A stretch of DNA of 64,000 nucleotides, from contig NZ_RBAL01000025.1 of NCBI RefSeq assembly GCF_003626535.1, forward strand, positions 1 to 64,000, written 5' to 3'. Each line of letters begins with the position of its first letter. Position 1 is the first letter of the stretch. Positions 52,159-59,535 of this stretch are shown here, piece after piece. This DNA comes from Streptomyces hoynatensis (lineage in GTDB: Bacteria > Actinomycetota > Actinomycetes > Streptomycetales > Streptomycetaceae). The notes under the pieces were generated by a model that made no database searches, was not told the DNA's origin, and saw only the letters and a list, made by a program, of their open reading frames with translations. The translations under genes and the position numbers were made by a program.

Positions 52159-52424
52159 GGGCGCTGCACCTGGTCAACTACGCGTACGACGAGGCCGCCG
52201 ACGCGGTCCGCCCGCTGCGCGACCTGCGCCTGGACGTCCGGGCACCTGGCCGTTCCTTCTCGCGCGCCACGGTCCACCAGCCGGGCAGGGCGCCCGCCGC
52301 CCTGCCGGTCACCCCGAAGCCGGACGGCTGTCAACTCACCCTGCCCACGGCGGGCGTGTACACCGTCGTCCACCGCGCTGGCGCCACCGGCGCCGCCGAG
52401 GGCAGCGAGGCGAACGCCCGATGA
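52158..52424 (+). pseudogene. 3' fragment of an unidentified (glycoside-hydrolase-like) gene
   Basis: The plus strand reads ALHLVNYAYDEAADAVRPLR, DLRLDVRAPGRSFSRATVHQPG and ends TLPTAGVYTVVHRAGATG...NAR-stop. This looks like the beta-sandwich C-terminus of a large carbohydrate-active enzyme. No upstream part exists, because the sequence to the left encodes the dehydrogenase fragment on the other strand. The stop overlaps the ATG of the next pseudogene (ATGA), showing they once formed an operon. Confidence 0.65.
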
Positions 52425-53537
52425 CGGCGCCGCGTCGACACCCGACGGGCCCGGCCGGCGGCGGCTCGTGGTCCCGCCGCCCCCTGGTCCTGCCGCCCAA
52501 CCAGCCGCCGCGCCCGTACCTGGGCGGCGCCGGGATAGCGAGGCTGCGCGGCACGGACCGGCCGCGGCCCGACGCGCCGGAGGACTTCCTCGCCTCCACC
52601 GTCGAGGTGGGTCCCGGCGGCGCGGGCCTGACGGTGCTGCCCGACGGGCGCACCCTGCGCGCACATGGCGGCCGACCCCGAGGGCTTCCTCGGGCCCGCG
52701 CACGTCGCGGCCTTCGGCCGGGACCCGGGCCTGCTGGTGAAGCTCCTGGACACCGGGGAGCGGCTGTTCGCCCACTTCCACCCGGACCGGGCGTTCGCCC
52801 GCACGGTCCTGGGCAGCAGGTACGGCAAGTCCGAGGCGTGGATCGTCGTGGACGTGGCCGCCGACGCGGGCCCCGGCGGCCGGGACCCCGCCGGGAGGTG
52901 TACCTGGGCTTCCACCGGGAGGTTCCGGCCCGGGAGGTGGCCGCCTGGGTGGCCGAGCAGCGCGTCGGCGACATGCTCGCCGCCCTCAACCGCCGGCAGG
53001 TCCGCCCCGGCGACTGCTACTTCGTGCCGGGCGGCCTCCCGCACGCCATCGGCCCCGGCGTCACCGTGGTGGAGTTGCAGGAGCCCTCGGACTTCTCGAT
53101 CCTGCTCGAACTGCGGCAGAGCACCGAGGAGGAGGGCCACCTGGGCCTCGGCTACCCGCGGGCGCTGGCGGGCCTGGACCGGTCCGCCTGGGACGCGGAC
53201 CGCCTGGGACGCGGACCGGCTGGCCGCGCTGTGCGGGCCCGGGAGGCCCACCGGCCTGCCCGGCCTCACCCGCCTGCTGCCCGCGGAGTCCGAGGCGTTC
53301 TTCCGCGCCGAACGCCTCGTGCGCGCGGACCCCGCCGCCGCGCCCACCGCCTTCCCGGCCGAGTACGGCGTCTGGATCGTCCTGGCGGGCGAGGGGGCCC
53401 TGTCCGCCGCGTCGGGCACCGTGCCCCTGGCCAAGGGCACCGTGCTGCTGGTCCCGTACGGGGCCGGTCCCACCGAGGTCAGCGGCCGGCTCGACGTGGT
53501 CCGCTGCCTCCCCGCGGCCCCCGCCGGCCGGGCCTGA
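52421..53537 (+). pseudogene. Class I mannose-6-phosphate isomerase-like gene, frameshifted
   Basis: Homology to ManA-type cupins is split over two frames. Frame A (52421 to about 52664) reads VLPPNQPPRPYLGGAGIARLRG. Frame B (about 52665-52890) reads MAADPEGFLGPAHVAAFGRD and HFHPDRAFARTVLGSRYGKSEAW. Frame A again (about 52895-53200) reads VRPGDCYFVPGGLPHAIGPG and VVELQEPSDFSILLELRQS. Frame B to the stop ends with a second cupin half (EYGVWIVLAGEGALSA). The last shift is caused by a perfect 16-bp tandem duplication (53185-53216). With at least three shifts no full-length protein can be made. Confidence 0.85.
53185..53216 (+). repeat. 16-bp tandem duplication causing a frameshift
   Basis: CGCCTGGGACGCGGAC occurs twice in a row (53185-53200 and 53201-53216). 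Because 16 is not a multiple of three it shifts the reading frame of the isomerase-like gene. Confidence 0.9.
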
Positions 53538-53636
53538 GGCCCGGGGCGGCCCCGGCCCCGGCCACCCGTTGGGGGAACGTCCGGGGCCGGGCGAAAACCG
53601 CATGAGTTCCGCCCGGTTCCGGACACACAATGACGC

Positions 53637-54317
53637 ATGTTGACCGATCACTGGCCCCTACAGGGGCTGCGGCTGACCACGCCGCGCCTGGAACTGCGCC
53701 TGCCCGAGCCGGGGGAGCTCGCCGCGCTCGCCGACCTGGCCGCCGAGGGGGTGCATTCCCCGGAGCGCATGCCCTTCCTGGTCCCGTGGACCGACGCCCC
53801 GCCCGCCGAGCGGGCCCGCGGCGTCGTCCAGCACCACTGGCTGCGGCTCGGCGACTGGACGCCGGCCGCCTGGCAGCTGAACCTCTCGGTCTTCGCCGAG
53901 GGGCGGCTGGTGGGCCAGCAGACCCTGTTCGCCCGGGACTTCGGGGTGCTGCGGGAGGCATCGAGCGGCTCCTGGCTCGGCATGAGGCACCAGGGGAAGG
54001 GCATCGGCACCGAGATGCGGGCCGCGGTCCTGCACCTGGCCTTCGCGGGGCTCGGCGCCCGCGAGGCGGTCACCGACGCCTGGGAGGACAACGCGCCCTC
54101 GCTCGGCGTCACCCGCAAGCTGGGCTACGAGCCGGACGGCGTCGAGCGCCGCACCAGGCGCGGGCGGCCCGCCACGATGCTGCGCTTCCGGCTTCCCCGC
54201 GCCCGCTGGGAGGCCACGGCCCGGGTGCCGGTGCACATCGAGGGCCTCGCCCCCTGCCTGCCGCTGTTCGGCCTCGACCCGGCGCCCGGGGCGGGCGCGG
54301 ACCCCGGGCCCGCCTGA
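53637..54317 (+). CDS. GNAT acetyltransferase (RimJ/RimL-like)
   Basis: The 226-residue protein begins LRLTTPRLELRLPEPGELAALADLAAEG, the typical N-terminus of the RimJ/RimL branch. AcCoA binding is suggested by GSWLGMRHQGKGIGTEMRAAVLHLAF and AVTDAWEDNAPSLGVTRKLGYEPDGVERR. It probably acetylates an amine of a protein or small molecule. It appears leaderless: CACAAT lies 5 bp before the ATG. Confidence 0.9.
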   Translation: MLTDHWPLQGLRLTTPRLELRLPEPGELAALADLAAEGVHSPERMPFLVPWTDAPPAERARGVVQHHWLRLGDWTPAAWQLNLSVFAEGRLVGQQTLFARDFGVLREASSGSWLGMRHQGKGIGTEMRAAVLHLAFAGLGAREAVTDAWEDNAPSLGVTRKLGYEPDGVERRTRRGRPATMLRFRLPRARWEATARVPVHIEGLAPCLPLFGLDPAPGAGADPGPA

Positions 54318-54389
54318 GGCGCCGCGTGGGGCGGCCCGGCGGCGTGCCGCGGGCTCCCGCGGTCCTTCCCGCGGCTCGCTTGCGGGCGT

Positions 54390-54809
54390 TCAGGCGAGGC
54401 TGAAGACGTCCACCACGTCGCCGAGCCGCAGGTAGCGCTCCGCCGCGGCCGTGTAGACGGTCCAGCCGGGCGGCGCGGCCAGGGCGACGGTGTGGGCGAG
54501 CGCGAGGTCGGTGAGCCGGTGGCGGCGCATGGCCTCGCCGAGCGCGCCCACCGCGGCCAGGTCCAGCGCCCTGACCATCACCGAGGGCCCGCACCTGGCA
54601 TGCAGCGAGCCCAGGGCCACCCGCGCCTGCCCCGGCCGGCGCCGCTCGACGAGCACGAGTTCGGTCTGCGGCACGTTGACCGTCACCGCCTGGCGGCTCC
54701 AGCGGTCGGTGAGCACCTCGTGCTCCACCCGGAAGGCGGCGACCATGTCCAGCAGGAAGGCGGCGTCCAGGACGACGCCCGTCACCGCGTCCTGCGCGTG
54801 GGCGTTCAT
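54390..54809 (-). CDS. PIN-like domain protein (possible toxin)
   Basis: The 139-residue protein resembles a degenerate PIN ribonuclease: VVLDAAFLLDMVAAFR at the N-terminus (acidic D in the first strand), and RLTDLALAHTVALAAPPGWTVYTAAAERYLRL near the end, the usual place of the last acidic residues. The middle acidic residue is not obvious, so activity is doubtful. It overlaps the upstream gene by 4 bp (ATGA), as VapBC pairs do. The assignment is tentative. Confidence 0.6.
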   Translation of the reverse strand: MNAHAQDAVTGVVLDAAFLLDMVAAFRVEHEVLTDRWSRQAVTVNVPQTELVLVERRRPGQARVALGSLHARCGPSVMVRALDLAAVGALGEAMRRHRLTDLALAHTVALAAPPGWTVYTAAAERYLRLGDVVDVFSLA

Positions 54810-55132
54810 CTCGGGCCGCGGGTGGCCAGATATGCGGCGAGCGAGAGGCGGGTCCGCCGGTTGACCACGTCGTCCGCCCAGCGCTGGGCGAGCGCGATGT
54901 CCTCCTCGTCCAGCCCGAAGTCGCGGCGCAGCCGCTCGACGCTCTCCCGGTGCCGCTGCCGCGCGTCCGGGCCGCCGGGCGCGGGGGCGAGGGGCGCGGC
55001 GGCGAGGGGCCGCTTGACGAGCTGGCGCGGGAGGGTGGCGCCCGGCGGCCCGCCGCCCTCCCGGGAGGCCCCGGGCTCGGGGCGCGAGCGCGGCGGCCGG
55101 TGCTCTTCGGGGTCCGTGGAACGTGGAACCAT
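54806..55132 (-). CDS. Partner of the PIN-like protein (possible antitoxin)
   Basis: The 108-residue protein has a long disordered Pro/Glu/Arg-rich N-terminus. A helical C-terminus follows: DARQRHRESVERLRRDFGLDEEDIALAQRWADDVVNRRTRLSLAAYLATRG. It starts at ATG 55132. Its stop overlaps the ATG of the PIN-like gene. Gene order and overlap fit an antitoxin-toxin pair, but no DNA-binding fold is clear, so this is inference from layout. Confidence 0.6.
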   Translation of the reverse strand: MVPRSTDPEEHRPPRSRPEPGASREGGGPPGATLPRQLVKRPLAAAPLAPAPGGPDARQRHRESVERLRRDFGLDEEDIALAQRWADDVVNRRTRLSLAAYLATRGPR

Positions 55133-55319
55133 GCGCGGGATCGTACGCGCGGGCCGACGCAGGGTGCGCGCGCGATGACGGTCCGCGAGGGGCCCCGTGG
55201 GGTCCGGCGCCGCCTCGGGCCGATGCCCGCGGCGGGCCGAGGGTGACGTGGGCCGAGGGTGACGTGGGGTGGGTGACGCCGGCCGGGTGTGCCCGGGCCC
55301 GCGTGGCCCGCCCGGCCGC

Positions 55320-55454
55320 CTACCTGAGGGTGCCGCCCTGCTTGGCCTTGCGGTTGGCCTCGCTCCAGGCGTTGGCGGCCCTGACCCGCTCGCGCAGCCG
55401 CTCCAGGACGCTGGTGCCGGGCTCGGGTTCCGGGGCGGGAGGCGGAGTCGGCAT
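55320..55454 (-). CDS. Small conserved protein (44 aa)
   Basis: A very small acidic-then-basic protein: a Pro/Glu-rich start, then SVLERLRERVRAANAWSEAN and RKAKQGGTLR. ATG 55454 has GAAGGA 7 bp upstream. A promoter on the minus strand is visible (TTGCGA, 18-bp spacer, TACAGT at about 55497-55492). No known function; short proteins of this type recur in Streptomyces. Confidence 0.65.
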   Translation of the reverse strand: MPTPPPAPEPEPGTSVLERLRERVRAANAWSEANRKAKQGGTLR

Positions 55455-55667
55455 GGCGCGGTCCTTCGTTCGGTGCGGCGGAGCGCGGCAACTGTAGTGA
55501 GCGCGGCGGGGCCGTCGCAACCGTGAGACGGGCAGGTGAGACGGCTTCGTGACACGGGAACGCGCGCCCCTGCCCGCCCCCGCGCGCCGGTCTTCCGCGC
55601 GGCGCGCGGGGGAGTGGGTAAGTGGCGGCCCGTTCACGCCGTTTGCGCGGCGGCCACCAGGCGGAGT

Positions 55668-55713
55668 GTCAACGCGCGGTTGACGCCAGAGTGTGTGTCA
55701 ACCTACGGTTGAC
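55668..55713 (+). promoter_or_regulatory. Tandem inverted-repeat operator, two copies of GTCAAC-N5-GTTGAC
   Basis: Copy 1 is 55668-55684 (spacer GCGCG); copy 2 is 55697-55713 (spacer CTACG). Their centres are 29 bp apart, close to three helical turns. Copy 2 contains the putative -10 TACGGT (55704-55709), 6 bp before the ATG at 55716. Strong candidate for autoregulation by the downstream HTH protein. Confidence 0.8.
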
Positions 55714-55715
55714 GC

Positions 55716-56459
55716 ATGACCACTCACGTCCGCCTCGACGACCTGATCGAGGCCATCACACGCGTCCACTCCGACGCGCTCGAACAGCTCACCGACGCCG
55801 TGCTCGCCGCGGAGCACCTCGGTGAGCTGGCCGATCACCTCATCGGCCACTTCGTCGACCAGGCCAGGCGCTCCGGCGCCTCCTGGTCGGACATCGGCCG
55901 GAGCATGGGGGTCACCAGGCAGGCGGCGCAGAAGCGCTTCGTGCCCAAGGACCCCAAGAACCCCAAGGAAGCGGGCGAGGGCGCGACCCTCGACCCGAGC
56001 CAGGGCTTCAAGCGCTACACCCTGCGCGCGCGGGCCGCCGTGATGGCGGCCCAGGAGGAGGCGCGTGCCGCGGGCAACGACCGGATCGGCGTGGGGCACC
56101 TGATCCTGGGCCTGCTCGGCGAGCCGGAGGCGCTGGCGGCCCGCACGCTGGCCGGGCAGGGGGCCTCGCCCCAGGCGGTCAGGGAGGCCGTCGCCGCCGT
56201 GCTCCCCGCCCCCTCGGGGGAGGAGGCGCCCGCGCTCATCCCCTACGACGCGGGGGCGCGCAAGGCGCTCGAACTCACCTTCCGGGAGGCCCTGCGGCTC
56301 GGGCACAACTACGTGGGGACCGAGCACCTGCTGCTCGCCCTGCTGGAGTTCGAGGACGGCGAGGGGCCGCTGACCGGCCTCGGCGTCACCAAGGAGGCGG
56401 TCGAGGCCGAGATCAGGGCCGCGCTTGAGGCGTACCTCGCCGACCGGCAGGGGAAGTAG
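55716..56459 (+). CDS. HTH + Clp N-terminal domain protein
   Basis: The 247-residue protein has an N-terminal helix-turn-helix (RSGASWSDIGRSMGVTRQAAQKRFVP, about 50-75). Two Clp-N repeats follow (about 95-160, FKRYTLRARAAVMAAQEEARAAGNDRIGVGHLILGLL, and 175-245, FREALRLGHNYVGTEHLLLALLEFEDG). Clp-N repeats are the substrate/adaptor-binding part of ClpA/C, but no AAA+ domain is present. It could be a Clp-linked transcription factor or sensor. The ATG is leaderless and lies under tandem inverted repeats. Confidence 0.88.
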   Translation: MTTHVRLDDLIEAITRVHSDALEQLTDAVLAAEHLGELADHLIGHFVDQARRSGASWSDIGRSMGVTRQAAQKRFVPKDPKNPKEAGEGATLDPSQGFKRYTLRARAAVMAAQEEARAAGNDRIGVGHLILGLLGEPEALAARTLAGQGASPQAVREAVAAVLPAPSGEEAPALIPYDAGARKALELTFREALRLGHNYVGTEHLLLALLEFEDGEGPLTGLGVTKEAVEAEIRAALEAYLADRQGK

Positions 56460-56504
56460 CGGCGGGGACGGTGGCGGCCCGGCCGCGCCTTGCCGGGGAG
56501 ACGG

Positions 56505-57068
56505 TCAGTCCGCGTCCGGCCGGGGGGCGAGCAGCGGGAAGAGGCGGGTGACCGCCGCCACCGGGGCCGCCGCGGCCGGGCGGCCCCGCCTGTCCTGGTA
56601 GGGGGCGAGCAACTCCCGGATGGCCTCGGCGACTTCGGCCAGCTCCTCGGGGGTGAGGTGCAGCACCGTGCTGAACGCCTCGTCCCGCCGCCAGGGCGCG
56701 GGCGCCTCGGCGCGGTGGGCCAGCCAGCGCCGGTAGCTCTCGTCCTCCAGGCCGCGGGCCAGGGCCTCGAAGGCGTCCGGGTCCATCGCCTCCCCCCGCA
56801 CGTCCGTCCCCGCCGCCTCCGTGGCCCGGCGCAGCCGCCAGGGCCTGGCCCGGCCACCGGGCCCCGGGGCCTCCTCGACGAGGCCGAACTGCGCGAGCCG
56901 GCGCAGGTGGAAGGAGCACACCCCGGTGCTGTGCCCGAGCCGCGCGGCGGCCTGCGTCGAGGTCACCGTGCCCAGCTCGGCGATCAGGTCGAGCAGGGCG
57001 GCGCGCACGGGATGGTCGGGCAGCCCGGCCGGCGACCGGGGCGGCCCCGCTTCTTCTTCGGTACCCAC
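56505..57068 (-). CDS. ArsR-type winged-helix regulator
   Basis: The 187-residue protein has an ArsR/HTH_20-like winged helix: HPVRAALLDLIAELGTVTSTQAAARLGHSTGVCSFHLRRLAQFGLVEEAPG. A helical C-terminal domain follows. I chose GTG 57068 because a promoter (TTGACC, 18-bp spacer, CATACT) ends 7 bp before it, making a leaderless mRNA. The ATG at 57098 would lie inside that promoter. Two TTTGCAAA sites overlap the promoter and are likely its operator. It diverges from the peptide deformylase gene. Confidence 0.8.
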   Translation of the reverse strand: MGTEEEAGPPRSPAGLPDHPVRAALLDLIAELGTVTSTQAAARLGHSTGVCSFHLRRLAQFGLVEEAPGPGGRARPWRLRRATEAAGTDVRGEAMDPDAFEALARGLEDESYRRWLAHRAEAPAPWRRDEAFSTVLHLTPEELAEVAEAIRELLAPYQDRRGRPAAAAPVAAVTRLFPLLAPRPDAD

Positions 57069-57105
57069 TTTGCAAAGTATGGTAGTTTGCAAAGCCATAG
57101 GTCAA
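57069..57105 (-). promoter_or_regulatory. Promoter/operator of the ArsR gene
   Basis: Minus-strand TTGACC (57105-57100) and CATACT (57081-57076) with an 18-bp spacer. The 8-bp palindrome TTTGCAAA occurs at 57069-57076 and 57086-57093, 17 bp apart. Confidence 0.65.
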
Positions 57106-57227
57106 GCGTGTCCCATGCCCTCGGCCGGGGAGCCGCCGGCCGCTCCCTCGGGCGGGGAGCGGCCGGCGGCCCGCGGGCCCGGCCCCGGGGGAGGCGGCCG
57201 CAGCAGAAGAGACGAGGGGGTGCGGCG

Positions 57228-57848
57228 ATGGCCGTGCGTGTGCAGGGAAAGCCCGTCGAGTCCCATCCGCGGCCCACGCCCGAGGCGGAACGCGGCACGC
57301 CGCGGCGGATCACGCTGATCGGCGAGGACGTGCTGCGGCGGCCCTGCCGCGAGGCGGCCGAGTTCGGCGGCGCGGAGCTCGGCCGGCTGATCGACGACAT
57401 GTTCGCGACCCTGGACGTGGCCGAGGGAGCGGGCCTCGCCGCCAACCAGGTCGGCGTCGACCTGCGCCTGTTCGTCTACGACATGACCGACGAGTGGGGC
57501 GTGCGGCACGTGGGCCACCTCCTCAACCCGGTGCTTGCCGAGGAGCCCGCCGCGGGCCGCCGCCTGCTGGAGGAGCCCGAGGGCTGCCTGTCGGTCCCCG
57601 GCCCCTACGCGCCCGTCGCGCGCCCCGACCACGCGGTGGTGCACGGCCACGACAAGGACGGCAGGCCGCTGACCGTCGAGGGCCACGGCTACTTCGCCAG
57701 GTGCCTCCAGCACGAGACCGACCACCTGCACGGCCGCCTGTACGTGGACCGCCTCGGCAAGCGCGAACGCAAGGAGGTGCTGCGGGAGATGGCCGCCCGC
57801 AGGGACGAGGTGTTCGCCCGCAGGGCGGCCCGCGCCCGCGCGCGGTGA
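57228..57848 (+). CDS. def: Peptide deformylase
   Basis: This 206-residue metalloenzyme removes the N-formyl group from nascent proteins. All three motifs are present: GAGLAANQVGVDLRLFVYD (GxGLAANQ), EGCLSVPGPYAPVARP (EGCLS, metal Cys) and CLQHETDHLHGRLYVDRL (HExDH). An N-terminal ~30-residue extension and basic tail are typical of Streptomyces paralogues. ATG 57228 with GAGGGGG upstream. It diverges from the ArsR gene, which is unusual for def and may mean regulated expression. Confidence 0.95.
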   Translation: MAVRVQGKPVESHPRPTPEAERGTPRRITLIGEDVLRRPCREAAEFGGAELGRLIDDMFATLDVAEGAGLAANQVGVDLRLFVYDMTDEWGVRHVGHLLNPVLAEEPAAGRRLLEEPEGCLSVPGPYAPVARPDHAVVHGHDKDGRPLTVEGHGYFARCLQHETDHLHGRLYVDRLGKRERKEVLREMAARRDEVFARRAARARAR

Positions 57849-57894
57849 ACCGCCGCGGCCCGGGGCAGCCGGTCCCGGGCGCGCCGCGGCCCCC

Positions 57895-58833
57895 TCAGGC
57901 CGCGGCCAGCAGCCGCAGGCTCTCCTCCCACAGCCGCTCGGCGTTGACCGGGTCGAGCGCGTAGCCGGCGACCCCGTGGAAGTCGGCGGTCCTGTGGTCG
58001 ACCGTCGGCGCCTCGGCGCAGTCCTCGAAGTAACGGCCGCCGACCCCGGCGAGCGGCGGCCAGACCGCCAGCAGCGTGGAGGTCGCCGCGCCCTGCTGCG
58101 GGGTCTTGCGCCGCTCGGGCGGGGTGCTCATCCGGTCGCCGACGTGCCGCTGGAGCCGGGTGGGGACCGCGCCGGGGTTGACGGCGTTCGCGGTGATGCC
58201 CTGCTCCGCCCAGCGCCGGGTCGCCTCGACCGCGAAGAGCACGTTGGCCGTCTTCGACTGCGCGTAGGCCAGCTGCGGGTCGTAGGGGCGGAAGCGGAAG
58301 GAGAGGTCGTCGAAGACCACGGGGGAGAGCAGGTGCGCCGAGGAGCTGACGCAGACGATCCGCGCCCCGCCCGCCGCCGCCAGCGGCCGGTGCAGTCCCG
58401 CGGTCAGCGCGAAGTGGCCGAGGTGGTTGGTGGCGAACTGCAGCTCCCAGCCCTGCGGCGTGCGCGCCCGCGGGGTGGCCATCACGCCCGCGTTGCCGAC
58501 CAGGATGTGCAGGGGGCCGCTCCAGGTGTTGGTGAACGCGCTCACCGAGGAGGGCGAGGACAGGTCGAGCGGCGCCACCAGCACGGCCTCGTTCCCCGTG
58601 CTCGCCGCGATGTCCTCCGCGGCGCGGCGGCCCGCCCCGGTGTCCCGGACCGCCAGGGTGACCTCGGCCCCGGCACCGGCGAGGGCGCGGGCCGTCTCCC
58701 TGCCGATGCCGGAGGAGCCGCCGGTCACCACGGCCCTCCGGCCCGAGAGGTCGACCTCCCTGGCCACCTCGGCGGCGGTGGTCGCGAAGCCGAGCGGCAC
58801 GGGGACGGGGCTGCGGGAACTGCTGAGGGTCAT
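57895..58833 (-). CDS. SDR-family oxidoreductase (retinol-dehydrogenase-like)
   Basis: The 312-residue Rossmann enzyme has the cofactor motif AVVTGGSSGIGRETARALAGAGAEVTLAVR (TGxxxGIG), NAGVM, NHLGHFALT, VSSSAHL (Ser) and YAQSKTANVLFA (YxxxK). VNPGAVPTRLQRH follows. The Arg in the second strand favours NADP(H). The substrate is unknown. ATG 58833 with AGGGTGG upstream. It ends 47 bp from the convergent end of def. Confidence 0.92.
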   Translation of the reverse strand: MTLSSSRSPVPVPLGFATTAAEVAREVDLSGRRAVVTGGSSGIGRETARALAGAGAEVTLAVRDTGAGRRAAEDIAASTGNEAVLVAPLDLSSPSSVSAFTNTWSGPLHILVGNAGVMATPRARTPQGWELQFATNHLGHFALTAGLHRPLAAAGGARIVCVSSSAHLLSPVVFDDLSFRFRPYDPQLAYAQSKTANVLFAVEATRRWAEQGITANAVNPGAVPTRLQRHVGDRMSTPPERRKTPQQGAATSTLLAVWPPLAGVGGRYFEDCAEAPTVDHRTADFHGVAGYALDPVNAERLWEESLRLLAAA

Positions 58834-59145
58834 GCCGACCACCCTGCGCCCTGCCCGCGACCCCCGCCAAGCACCGCCCGCCGCTTCGCGCGCGTCGCGC
58901 CGCCGGGAGGAGCGCCGCCCGCGGTGCCGATTGCCTTCGTTCCTCCTGTGGTACGCACAAGGAGGCACCGGTGAGCCCGCTGCGCACTCTCCGGCAGGAA
59001 GGGCCCGCCGGCAGTGCCGCCCCGGCGACAGCCGTGCGGCACGAGGCAGTGGAAGATTGTCCGATCCGGGTGCCGGCGCGCCCGGCGCCGCCGGAGCGAC
59101 CCGGCGACCGCCCCCGCGCCGCACCCCCAAGCACGTGGAGCGCAC
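58834..59145. other. 312-bp gap
   Basis: No supported gene. Plus-strand frames here have no family motifs and run out of frame into the next gene. A modest A/T-richer patch near 58920-58970 may hold promoters. Confidence 0.4.
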
Positions 59146-59523
59146 ATGCCCATCGCCACACTGGGAGTCACCGTTCTCGACTGCCCCGACCCCCGCGCCC
59201 TGGCCGCCTTCTACGCCGCGGTCCTCGACTGGCGGCGCGACGACGCCCAGAGCGACGAGGACTGGGAGGAACTCGTCGGCCCGGAAGGCGGCCGGCTCGC
59301 CTTCCAGCGCTCGGAGGGGTACCGGCCCCCGAAGTGGCCGGGCACCCAGCAGCCCCAGCAGTTCCACCTGGACCTGAACGTCCCCGGGGACCGCATGGAC
59401 GCCGCGGAGGCCGAGGTGCTCCGCCTCGGCGCCACGCTGCTCCAGGACGACGACGGCGGCAAGCGCGCCTTCCGGGTCTACGCCGACCCGGCCGGGCACC
59501 CGTTCTGCCTCTGCGCGCAGTGA
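59146..59523 (+). CDS. VOC (glyoxalase-like) family protein
   Basis: A single-domain VOC protein of 125 residues: IATLGVTVLDCPDPRALAAFYAAVLDWRRDD at the start, GGRLAFQRSEGYRPPKWPG in the middle, QFHLDLNVPGDRMDAAEAEVLRLGATLLQ and RVYADPAGHPFCLC at the end. This group binds small ligands or metals; specific function unknown. ATG 59146. It converges on the LCP gene with a 12-bp gap. Confidence 0.9.
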   Translation: MPIATLGVTVLDCPDPRALAAFYAAVLDWRRDDAQSDEDWEELVGPEGGRLAFQRSEGYRPPKWPGTQQPQQFHLDLNVPGDRMDAAEAEVLRLGATLLQDDDGGKRAFRVYADPAGHPFCLCAQ

Positions 59524-59535
59524 CCTCAGGGGCGC

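Noticed and set aside
51738..52781. 347-codon minus-strand frame
   Set aside because: Only its middle (51962 to about 52158) shows protein homology; the rest is antisense to other remnants.
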